A stretch of 6,525 nt of DNA from Burkholderiales bacterium (GTDB lineage Bacteria; Pseudomonadota; Gammaproteobacteria; Burkholderiales; Casimicrobiaceae), in contig JAITBX010000073.1 in assembly GCA_031283405.1 (NCBI GenBank), positions 1 to 6,525 on the forward strand, read 5' to 3'. The notes beneath the pieces were generated by a model, which searched no databases, was not told where the DNA came from, and was given only the letters and a program-made list of their open reading frames with translations. Shown here one piece after another: positions 1 to 5,766 of this stretch. The stretch's first letter is position 1, and each line of letters starts with the position of its first letter. The translations under genes and the position numbers were made by a program.

Positions 1-33
1 ACGCTCGCTGTAAGTGAAGAAAGGCAGCGTCGG

Positions 34-67
34 CACACGGCTCGCTCAGCGAGCCGTGTGTTTTTTT
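34..67 (+). terminator. Strong rho-independent terminator of an upstream gene
   Basis: A perfect 12-bp GC-rich stem (arms 34-45 and 49-60) closes on a 3-nt loop (TCA) and is followed at once by seven T residues (61-67). This is a textbook intrinsic terminator reading on the plus strand. The gene it serves lies mostly left of the window. Stop codons at 11-13 (TAA) and 15-17 (TGA) are both possible ends of that gene, but too little is left to choose a frame. On the minus strand the hairpin is not followed by a T tract, so it should act in one direction only. Confidence 0.9.
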
Positions 68-114
68 GGGGAGGAGCGTTGTTAACGACGGAATGCAAAC
101 GAGAACGCGGTTTT

Positions 115-140
115 TGTAGGAGACGCTTTCTCACGATACC
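115..140 (+). repeat. Degenerate copy of the TGTAGGGG-type palindromic repeat
   Basis: TGTAGGAGACGC (115-126) followed by TTTCTCACGATACC closely matches the reverse complement of the element at 5041-5076, which reads TGTAGGGGACGC, then an inner stem, then TCTCGCGACC. This copy appears to lack the inner stem-loop. It is assigned by comparison within the window only, so it is the least certain member of the group. Confidence 0.45.
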
Positions 141-162
141 AACAAAGCGAAACGGATAAACA

Positions 163-195
163 CCGTCATTCTGCGCGGAGCGAAGCGGAGTCGCA
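163..195. repeat. Interspersed repeat, CATTCTGCG...CGCAG type
   Basis: The segment begins CGTCATTCTGCG and ends GGAGTCGCAG, with outer arms CTGCG/CGCAG enclosing GGAGCGAAGCGGAG. From general knowledge, sequences of this form (CATTCTGCG, GAGCGAAGC, GTCGCAG) recur many times between genes in numerous bacterial genomes. Only one copy is present in this window, so repeat status here rests on recognition, not on internal evidence. It abuts the next palindrome at 195, making a composite repeat cluster downstream of the EF-G-like gene. Confidence 0.5.
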
Positions 196-220
196 GGGGC
201 ACGGTGCGCCGTGCCCCTAC
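195..220. repeat. Palindromic GGGGCACGG repeat element (10-bp stem)
   Basis: AGGGGCACGG (195-204) and CCGTGCCCCT (209-218) form a perfect 10-bp stem with a TGCG loop, followed by AC. The right end GCCCCTACAT resembles the ends of the elements at 241-269 and 5041-5076, which suggests one repeat family. It lies 54-79 bp downstream of the EF-G-like stop codon and could protect or end that transcript, but no T tract follows on either strand, so it is not a typical terminator. Confidence 0.65.
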
Positions 221-240
221 ATGATTCCTGATCTTCATTG

Positions 241-269
241 GCGGGCGACCGAGGACGGGGCGCCCCTAC
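241..269. repeat. Degenerate palindromic repeat ending GCGCCCCTAC
   Basis: GGGCG (243-247) pairs with CGCCC (261-265), and GGGGCGCCCC (257-266) is itself a perfect palindrome. The right end CGCCCCTAC matches the right ends of the other elements of this group. The copy lies only 4 bp beyond the stop codon of the EF-G-like gene, so the minus-strand transcript reads straight into it. Confidence 0.5.
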
Positions 270-273
270 TCAC

Positions 274-2328
274 TCAATCTTCTTCGTGCTTGCGATGTTT
301 CTGATACTCTTCCGAAAGTTTTTGCTGCAACGGGAACGGCGCCGGTTCATAGTGCGAGAGGGTCATCGTCCAGCCGCCGTGTCCCGAAGTCATCGCCTTG
401 ATTCGCGCGGCGTAGCCTTCGAGTTCGGACAGCGGCGCGATGCCTTCGATCAGCAGCATGCCGGCGCGCAACGGCTGGGTGCCGGTCACCTGGCCGCGCC
501 GTCCGGAAAGATCGCCAGCAATGTCGCCCATATTATCCGCCGGGCAACTGATTTCCAATCGCACCATCGGCTCCAGCACGATCGGCTGCGCTTTCATGAT
601 TGCGTCGAGGAACGCTTTGCGCCCCGCCGTCACGAAGGCGATTTCCTTGGAGTCCACCGCGTGATGTTTGCCGTCGTAAACGATCACGCGCACATCCTGC
701 ATCGGGAAGCCGGCCACCGGCCCTGTCGTCAGCACTTGTTCGACGCCTTTCTGCACCGCCGGAATGAACTGGGTCGGAATCGTGCCGCCTTTCACTTCGT
801 CAACGAACTCAAAGCCCGCGCCGCGCGGCAACGCTTCGATGCGCAGCATCACTTCGCCGAATTGCCCCGCGCCGCCGCTTTGTTTTTTGTGACGATGATG
901 ACCTTCGGCTTTGCTCGCGATGGTTTCGCGGAACGGCACACGCGGCGGCCGCGTTTCGACTTCGAGTTTGAACACGGTGCTCATTCGCTCCAACACCGAG
1001 CGCAGATGCAAATCGCCCAAACCCCATAGTACGGTTTCGTTCAACACCGAATCGTGTTCAATTTTCAAGGTGGGGTCTTCGGCCATCATCTTGTGCAACA
1101 CTTCCGACAAGCGTTGTTCGTCGCCGCGCTTGGTCGGCGCAATGGCGACACCGTGCATCGGCGCCGGAAACTCCAGCGGCTTCATGTGGATGCGGTCTTC
1201 GTCGTGCGAATCGTGCAACACGCAATCGAATTCGATTTCTTCGACTTTCGACACCGCCGCGATGTCGCCCGCGACGACTTGATCGACTTCGACGAATTTG
1301 CTTCCCTGCATCAAAAACAAATGACCGACTTTGAACGGCTTGCGGCCATCGCCGACAAAAAGTTGCGTGTCGCGCTTGATGGTTCCCTGATGCACACGGA
1401 ACACGCCGACTTTGCCGACGAAGGGGTCGATCTGAATTTTGAACACATGCGCCAACGCATGTTGCGCCGCGTTTTGTGTCGGCAAGAATTGTTCGGCAGC
1501 GTCGCCTTCGCCACGGAAAAACGGCGGTGGGTTGCCTTCGGTCGGATTGGGCAACAGCTTGACCATGATGTCGAGCAATTCCTGAATGCCGACGCCGTTT
1601 TTCGCCGAAGTAAAGCAAACCGGAATCAAATGTCCTTCGCGCAACGCCCGCTCGAACGGCGCGTGCAATTGTTCCGGCGACATTTCTTCGCCCTGCTCCA
1701 GATACTTCGCCATCAGTTCTTCGTCAACTTCGACGACTTGATCGATCAGCGCTTGATGCGCTTCCGCCACCGATGAAAAATCCGACTCGCCGGACGGATT
1801 GAAAAAGCAGTCCACCACCTGCGCGCCCTTCGCCGCCGGCAGGTTGATCGGCAAACATTCGCTGCCGAAAGCCTCGCGCACGGCAGCCAGCACTGCCGGA
1901 AGATCAACATTCTCGGCGTCGATCTTGTTGATGATGACCAGCCGGCAAAGCTCGCGCTTGGCTGTCCAATCCATCATCCGCGAAGTAATCATTTCGATGC
2001 CGGCTTGCGCGTTAATGACCACCGCCGCCGTTTCAATCGCATCGAGCGCGCCGATGGCCTGACCAATAAAGTCGGGATATCCGGGGGTATCTACCACATG
2101 AACGCGGGTATTGGCGGTTTCCAGATGCAGCAGCGAAGAACGCAGCGACAGTTGAAAGCTCTTTTCCAGCGGATCGAAATCGGAAACTGTCGTTCCTTTT
2201 TCGATGCTGCCGGCGGCTTGAATCGCGCCCGTCTTGAGCAGCAGCGCTTCCGCCAGCGTTGTTTTCCCTGCATTGCCGTGTCCCACCAAAGCGACCGTGC
2301 GAATGTTTTCCGTAGTGTATTGCGTCAT
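274..2328 (-). CDS. Elongation factor G-like translational GTPase (second EF-G class)
   Basis: This 684-residue protein has the full EF-G plan: a GTPase domain (about 8-285), domains II and III, domain IV and domain V. The G1 P-loop is GHGNAGKT (16-23), G3 is DTPGYPDF (80-87), G4 is NKID (134-137) and G5 is SAK (about 241-243). Domain IV shows QSGGAGQFG (about 483-491) and the tip region DGKHHAVDSKE (about 552-562). Domain V shows MGDIAGDLSGRRG (about 600-612). The length is close to canonical EF-G. The G1 sequence, the Tyr at the usual catalytic His in DTPGH, and the absence of rpsL/rpsG/tuf neighbours point to the EF-G2-like paralogue group rather than housekeeping FusA. Switch I reads EKSFQLSL where EF-G proteins usually carry an RG(I/H)(T/S) core. 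ATG at 2328 is preceded by a good GGGGA ribosome site with a 7-nt gap. The MFS gene lies 109 bp upstream on the same strand. Family assignment is firm; cellular role is not known and canonical translocase activity should not be assumed. Confidence 0.93.
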   Translation of the reverse strand: MTQYTTENIRTVALVGHGNAGKTTLAEALLLKTGAIQAAGSIEKGTTVSDFDPLEKSFQLSLRSSLLHLETANTRVHVVDTPGYPDFIGQAIGALDAIETAAVVINAQAGIEMITSRMMDWTAKRELCRLVIINKIDAENVDLPAVLAAVREAFGSECLPINLPAAKGAQVVDCFFNPSGESDFSSVAEAHQALIDQVVEVDEELMAKYLEQGEEMSPEQLHAPFERALREGHLIPVCFTSAKNGVGIQELLDIMVKLLPNPTEGNPPPFFRGEGDAAEQFLPTQNAAQHALAHVFKIQIDPFVGKVGVFRVHQGTIKRDTQLFVGDGRKPFKVGHLFLMQGSKFVEVDQVVAGDIAAVSKVEEIEFDCVLHDSHDEDRIHMKPLEFPAPMHGVAIAPTKRGDEQRLSEVLHKMMAEDPTLKIEHDSVLNETVLWGLGDLHLRSVLERMSTVFKLEVETRPPRVPFRETIASKAEGHHRHKKQSGGAGQFGEVMLRIEALPRGAGFEFVDEVKGGTIPTQFIPAVQKGVEQVLTTGPVAGFPMQDVRVIVYDGKHHAVDSKEIAFVTAGRKAFLDAIMKAQPIVLEPMVRLEISCPADNMGDIAGDLSGRRGQVTGTQPLRAGMLLIEGIAPLSELEGYAARIKAMTSGHGGWTMTLSHYEPAPFPLQQKLSEEYQKHRKHEED

Positions 2329-2437
2329 GATAATTCCCCGTTCAGATCAAGTGGGACAGCTAAAAGTGAATTTTGAAGGCAAATTGGAAATGTACCGTAC
2401 CCGCGTCCTTAGCGCTACCCCTGAAGTCAGGAAAATG

Positions 2438-3661
2438 CTAGTGCTCTTGTTCTGCCCATCTCAAATAGACGGCCACGCCCAGACACAAGCCCACGCACGA
2501 CGTCAGGCAAATGACGATCGCTCCCCAACCGCCGACACCCCACAAAGTGCCTGAGAATGTCCCGATAATGCTGGAACCGAAATAATAGGCCCACAGGTAC
2601 AGTGCCGACGCCAATCCCCGCGCCGTTTTGGCGCGACGACCGACCCAACTGCTTGCCACCGCGTGGCTGCTGAAAAAGCCGAAGGTCAGCACCGCCACCC
2701 CCGCAATCACGCCCCACAAAGCGTTGATGAGCGTCAGCAGAATGCCGGACAGCATCAGCGTCACCATCACCCACAGCACCCGCGACAGCCCGAAGCGATC
2801 GGCCAGCCGCCCCGCCCACGTGGAACTGAATATTCCGATGATGTAAAGCAGGAAGATTGAACCGATCTGGCCGGTGGACAATGAAAACGGCGCCTGCACC
2901 AGCCGAAACGCCAAATAGTTATAGACGCTGACGAAGCTGCCCATCAGCAAAAACGCCAGCAGAAAAAGCCACGGTAGCCGCGCGTCGCGGAGGTGCGCGC
3001 GCGCGCCTTCCCACATCACGGCGAGTTGCAACGGGCGCGGATGAAAATGACGCGACGGCGGCAACAGTTTCCAGAAACCGATCGCCATCAACAGCGCCAT
3101 CACCCCGATCACCAGCAACGCCGTTTGCCAGGACGAATGCTCGGCCACCCACGCGCAAATGGTGCGCCCGCTCATGCCGCCCAGCGCGTTGCCGCTGATG
3201 TAAAACCCCATCGCGTAACCGAGCGCGGAAAATTCGATTTCTTCGGCGAGGTACGCCATCGCCACCGCCGGCAAACCGGCCAACGCCACGGCTTGCAACG
3301 TCCGCAAAACGATCAGCGTATGAAATTGCGTCGCCACGGCGCACGCCAGCATCAGCAAAGCGCCGGCCAGCAACGAGCAAATCATGATGCCGCGCCGTCC
3401 GAAACGATCCGACAACACGCTGGCGACGATCAGCATGAATGCCATCGTGCCGGTGACCGTTGACAGTGAAATACTCGCTTGCGCCGGCGAAATGCCATAG
3501 TCTCTTGAGAAAAGCGGCAACAACGGCTGCACGCAATAGACCAGCGAGAAGGTTGAAAAGCCGCCCAGAAACAACGCCACCTGCACGCGAATGAACGCCG
3601 CCGTTCCCGACCGGATACCGGAATCTTCAACGGATGACGGTGATGGTTTCTGTTCGTTCAT
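2438..3661 (-). CDS. MFS transporter, YnfM-like
   Basis: This 407-residue integral inner-membrane protein should have 12 transmembrane helices in two halves. It carries the MFS motif A loop SDRFGRR (84-90) between helices 2 and 3, and a related loop GRLADRFG in the second half. Stretches such as YCVQPLLP, MGFYISGNALGGMSGR, LLPPSRHF, FLLMGSFV, ASSWVG, RAK and SLYLWAYYFGSSI align throughout with E. coli YnfM, a putative efflux transporter of about 417 residues, as I recall that protein. The substrate is unknown. The frame stays open upstream to a TTG at 3724, but I chose ATG at 3661: it gives MNEQKPSPS, a short hydrophilic tail like that of YnfM, and has an AGGA site about 13 nt upstream, a little far. 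The gene is divergent from avtA (92 bp apart) and precedes the EF-G-like gene, with which it may form an operon. Family is firm; a role in exporting an amino or keto acid is only suggested by the neighbour. Confidence 0.9.
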   Translation of the reverse strand: MNEQKPSPSSVEDSGIRSGTAAFIRVQVALFLGGFSTFSLVYCVQPLLPLFSRDYGISPAQASISLSTVTGTMAFMLIVASVLSDRFGRRGIMICSLLAGALLMLACAVATQFHTLIVLRTLQAVALAGLPAVAMAYLAEEIEFSALGYAMGFYISGNALGGMSGRTICAWVAEHSSWQTALLVIGVMALLMAIGFWKLLPPSRHFHPRPLQLAVMWEGARAHLRDARLPWLFLLAFLLMGSFVSVYNYLAFRLVQAPFSLSTGQIGSIFLLYIIGIFSSTWAGRLADRFGLSRVLWVMVTLMLSGILLTLINALWGVIAGVAVLTFGFFSSHAVASSWVGRRAKTARGLASALYLWAYYFGSSIIGTFSGTLWGVGGWGAIVICLTSCVGLCLGVAVYLRWAEQEH

Positions 3662-3695
3662 GGCGTTAATAGTTCCTGACAGCTTACCGCAAAGT

Positions 3696-3725
3696 TTGTC
3701 ATCAAGCGCCTTTTTCGGGCACAAT
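3696..3725 (+). promoter_or_regulatory. Putative sigma70-like promoter of avtA
   Basis: TTGTCA (3696-3701) matches the -35 consensus at five of six positions. CACAAT (3720-3725) matches the -10 at four of six, with an 18-bp spacer. Transcription would start near 3732, leaving a leader of only about 20 nt before the avtA ATG. This is a consensus match by eye; TAAGAT (3725-3730) is an alternative -10 but would be too far from this -35. Confidence 0.4.
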
Positions 3726-3728
3726 AAG

Positions 3729-3743
3729 ATTTTAAATTAAAAT
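3729..3743. promoter_or_regulatory. AT-only inverted repeat in the divergent avtA/MFS region
   Basis: ATTTTAA (3729-3735) and TTAAAAT (3737-3743) form a perfect 7-bp inverted repeat around a single A. It lies 10 bp before the avtA start codon, in the region shared by two divergent genes. The site could be an operator, an AT-rich element helping DNA melting, or simple low-complexity DNA. No regulator gene lies next to it. Confidence 0.3.
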
Positions 3744-3753
3744 TTTTTCAGCG

Positions 3754-4998
3754 ATGATTTCCACCTTCGGACAAAAATTCACCCGTCACGCCGGCATCAA
3801 CCAGTTGATGGACGATCTCAACGATGGCCTGCGAAGACCGGGCGTCATCATGCTCGGCGGCGGCAATCCGGCGAAAATTCCGGAGATGATGGACTATTGC
3901 CAACATCTGTGCGAAGACATGCTGATCGATGGCCGATTGGTGGAGTCCTTTTGCAATTACGACGGATCGAGCGGCAACGACGCTCTGCGCGAAACGCTTG
4001 CCGACATGCTGCGCGCCCAATGGGGTTGGGACATCACCGCCGATCACATCGCGTTGACCAACGGCAGCCAGAGCGCTTTCTTCTATCTCTTCAACCTGTT
4101 CGGCGGCAACTGCGCCGACGGCCGCAAGCGAAAAATTTTGCTGCCGCTGGCACCCGAATACATCGGCTATGTTGACACCGGCCTCGACGACGACATCTTT
4201 GTCGCGGGCAAGCCCGACATCGAACGCCTTCCCGGCGGGCTGTTCAAATACCGCATCGACTTCGCCACTCTGCCGCTCGATGACGACCTCGGCGCCATCT
4301 GCGTTTCGCGTCCCACCAATCCGACCGGCAATGTGTTGTCCGACGAAGAAGTGCGCCGCCTCGATGCCCTCGCCCGCGAGCACAACGTTCCTCTGATCAT
4401 CGACAACGCTTACGGCCTCCCCTTCCCCGGCATCATCTTCACCGACGCCACGCCGATCTGGAACGACAACATCGTGCTGTGCATGAGCATGTCCAAACTC
4501 GGCCTGCCCGGCACCCGTTGCGGCATCGTCGTTGCGCGTCCCGACATCGCCTCCGCCGTCGGCAACATGAACGGCATCATCAGCCTCACGCCCGGCAGCG
4601 TCGGCCCGACGCTGATGAACGAAATCATTCGACGCGGCGATTTGCCGCGCTTGTGCAACGAAGTGATTCGCCCGTTTTACCGCGAACGCTCGATGCGCGT
4701 ACTCGACATCCTGCGCCGCCACCTCTCCGAAGAAGATTGCCTCGTTCACAAACCCGAAGGCGCGTTCTTTTTGTGGCTGTGGTTTCCGAATCTGCCGATC
4801 AACGACCTCGAACTTTACCGGCGAATCAAACAACGCGACGTTTTGATGATACCCGGCAGCTACTTCTTCCCCGGCTTGCGACAACCGTGGGATCACTCGC
4901 GACAGTGTTTGCGAATGAACATCGTCCCCGAACCGTCGATGATCGAACGAGGGTTGAAGGTTCTCGCGGAAGAAGTCAAGCGCGAGAGAGCAACGTAG
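3754..4998 (+). CDS. avtA: Valine-pyruvate aminotransferase (AvtA)
   Basis: This 414-residue cytosolic PLP enzyme of aminotransferase fold type I is expected to move the amino group between valine and pyruvate, giving alanine and 2-oxoisovalerate. It lines up with E. coli AvtA along its whole length, starting with FGQKFTRHAGINQLMDDLNDG near the N-terminus, then MLGGGNPAKIPEM (33-45), LTNGSQSAFFYLFNLF and PLAPEYIGY. The active site is complete: N189 in NPTG, D217 and Y220 in DNAYG, the Schiff-base lysine K248 in SMSKLGLPG, and the substrate carboxylate arginine R387 in CLRMN. The ATG at 3754 fits the family N-terminus, but no Shine-Dalgarno sequence precedes it; the leader is A/T-rich (AAAATTTTTTCAGCG). 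A divergent MFS gene lies upstream, and ppa follows after 136 bp with its own promoter. The call is firm. Confidence 0.96.
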   Translation: MISTFGQKFTRHAGINQLMDDLNDGLRRPGVIMLGGGNPAKIPEMMDYCQHLCEDMLIDGRLVESFCNYDGSSGNDALRETLADMLRAQWGWDITADHIALTNGSQSAFFYLFNLFGGNCADGRKRKILLPLAPEYIGYVDTGLDDDIFVAGKPDIERLPGGLFKYRIDFATLPLDDDLGAICVSRPTNPTGNVLSDEEVRRLDALAREHNVPLIIDNAYGLPFPGIIFTDATPIWNDNIVLCMSMSKLGLPGTRCGIVVARPDIASAVGNMNGIISLTPGSVGPTLMNEIIRRGDLPRLCNEVIRPFYRERSMRVLDILRRHLSEEDCLVHKPEGAFFLWLWFPNLPINDLELYRRIKQRDVLMIPGSYFFPGLRQPWDHSRQCLRMNIVPEPSMIERGLKVLAEEVKRERAT

Positions 4999-5040
4999 GA
5001 ACAACCTGTGGTCGCCCGTTGCTGCGAGCAGCACAAAGCA

Positions 5041-5076
5041 TAGGTCGCGAGACGCCGAAGGCGGCGTCCCCTACAT
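5041..5076. repeat. Palindromic repeat between avtA and ppa
   Basis: GACGCCG (5051-5057) and CGGCGTC (5062-5068) form a perfect 7-bp stem with an AAGG loop, flanked by TCGCGA on the left and CCCCTACAT on the right. The right end matches that of the element at 195-220, and the reverse complement matches 115-140. It lies 43 bp after the avtA stop, so it could also slow or protect the avtA transcript, although no T tract follows. Confidence 0.6.
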
Positions 5077-5077
5077 C

Positions 5078-5105
5078 CTGACCCCTCAAACCAATACGTT
5101 ATAAT
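5078..5105 (+). promoter_or_regulatory. Sigma70-type promoter of ppa
   Basis: TATAAT (5100-5105) is a perfect -10 hexamer. CTGACC (5078-5083) gives a -35 with four of six matches and a 16-bp spacer. Transcription would begin around 5112, about 23 nt before the ppa start codon. The -35 lies just beyond the CCCCTACAT end of the preceding repeat. Confidence 0.65.
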
Positions 5106-5123
5106 ACGCACCCTTAATTCCTC

Positions 5124-5128
5124 AGGAG
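5124..5128 (+). promoter_or_regulatory. Ribosome binding site of ppa
   Basis: AGGAG sits 6 nt before the ATG at 5135, the best Shine-Dalgarno sequence in the window, and fixes the ppa start. Confidence 0.8.
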
Positions 5129-5134
5129 TCCCTC

Positions 5135-5674
5135 ATGGCCTTCGACCGCGTTTCCGCCGGTCACGATGTTCCCAACGATTGCAACATCATCATCGAAATT
5201 CCGATGCACGGCGATCCCATCAAGTACGAAGTTGACAAAGACACAGGCGCCGTTTTCGTTGACCGTTTCATGTCCACCTCGATGCACTACCCGTGCAACT
5301 ACGGCTACATTCCGAAAACGCTATCGGACGACGGCGATCCCTGTGATGTGCTCGTGCTCTCGCCTGTGCCGCTGATTACCGGCGTCGTCGTGCGTTGCCG
5401 TCCGATCGGCATGCTGCGCCTCGACGACGAAATGGGCGGCGACGCCAAAATTCTCGCCGTGCCGATCGACAAACTTTCTTCGTTCTACCGCAACGTGCGT
5501 TCGCCGAACGATCTGCCCGAATCGCAGCTTCAGCAAATCTCGCATTTCTTCGAGCATTACAAAGACCTCGAACCGGGCAAATGGGTGCGCGTCGGCAGTT
5601 GGGTCGAAGCCGACGAAGCGCACAAGGAAATTCTCGACAGCATTGCGCGTTACGAAGCCTCGACATTATCCTGA
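5135..5674 (+). CDS. ppa: Inorganic pyrophosphatase, family I (soluble)
   Basis: This 179-residue cytosolic metal-dependent enzyme hydrolyses pyrophosphate to two phosphates, pulling biosynthetic reactions forward. Every catalytic residue known from E. coli PPase can be placed one position later here: E21, K30, E32, R44, Y52, Y56, D66, D68, D71, D98, D103, K105, Y142 and K143. The signature is DGDPCDV (66-72), with Cys at a position that is more often Val or another aliphatic residue. The C-terminal [15 protein letters not shown] is typical of proteobacterial hexameric enzymes, and the length is close to the E. coli enzyme (about 176). Start choice is secured by AGGAG six nucleotides upstream and by a close -10 TATAAT. 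It is likely a single-gene transcript: avtA upstream is separated by a repeat, and the next gene has its own promoter. I see no clear terminator after it. Confidence 0.97.
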   Translation: MAFDRVSAGHDVPNDCNIIIEIPMHGDPIKYEVDKDTGAVFVDRFMSTSMHYPCNYGYIPKTLSDDGDPCDVLVLSPVPLITGVVVRCRPIGMLRLDDEMGGDAKILAVPIDKLSSFYRNVRSPNDLPESQLQQISHFFEHYKDLEPGKWVRVGSWVEADEAHKEILDSIARYEASTLS

Positions 5675-5694
5675 CGCAGCAGAATAGCATAAAC

Positions 5695-5723
5695 ATGAAA
5701 ATTACCTGACAAGATGCTATGAT
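5695..5723 (+). promoter_or_regulatory. Extended -10 promoter of the nuclease-like gene
   Basis: TGCTATGAT (5715-5723) holds an extended -10 (TG one base before TATGAT, which matches five of six). ATGAAA (5695-5700) is a weak -35 at 17-bp spacing. Transcription would start near 5730. The leader then contains TTTGAA (5723-5728) and TTCAAA (5739-5744), a short inverted repeat that could form a weak hairpin or an operator. Confidence 0.55.
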
Positions 5724-5766
5724 TTGAACGCGCTTTCTTTCAAACGCATTTCCAGGATTTGCAACC

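Noticed and set aside
238..1776. Long plus-strand open frames (263 and 240 codons) opposite the EF-G-like gene
   Set aside because: They lie wholly or largely opposite conserved EF-G domains, have His/Arg/Phe-rich shadow composition and no convincing ribosome site.
2405..2437. Possible terminator between the MFS gene and the EF-G-like gene (CCTGAAGTCAGG)
   Set aside because: The stem is only 4-5 bp with a tiny loop and no T tract follows on the minus strand; it does not support separation of the two genes into different transcripts.
3662..3724. N-terminal extension of the MFS protein to a TTG at 3724
   Set aside because: The extra 21 residues (CPKKALDDKLCGK...) have no counterpart in YnfM-type transporters and would need a rare start codon, while ATG 3661 gives the expected short hydrophilic tail.
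3748..5034. A 428-codon open frame on the minus strand covering almost exactly avtA
   Set aside because: It is the antisense of a fully conserved AvtA. Its product is full of Asp, His, Arg, Ala and Val in the way typical of reverse-frame shadows in GC-rich DNA, and it has no recognisable motif.
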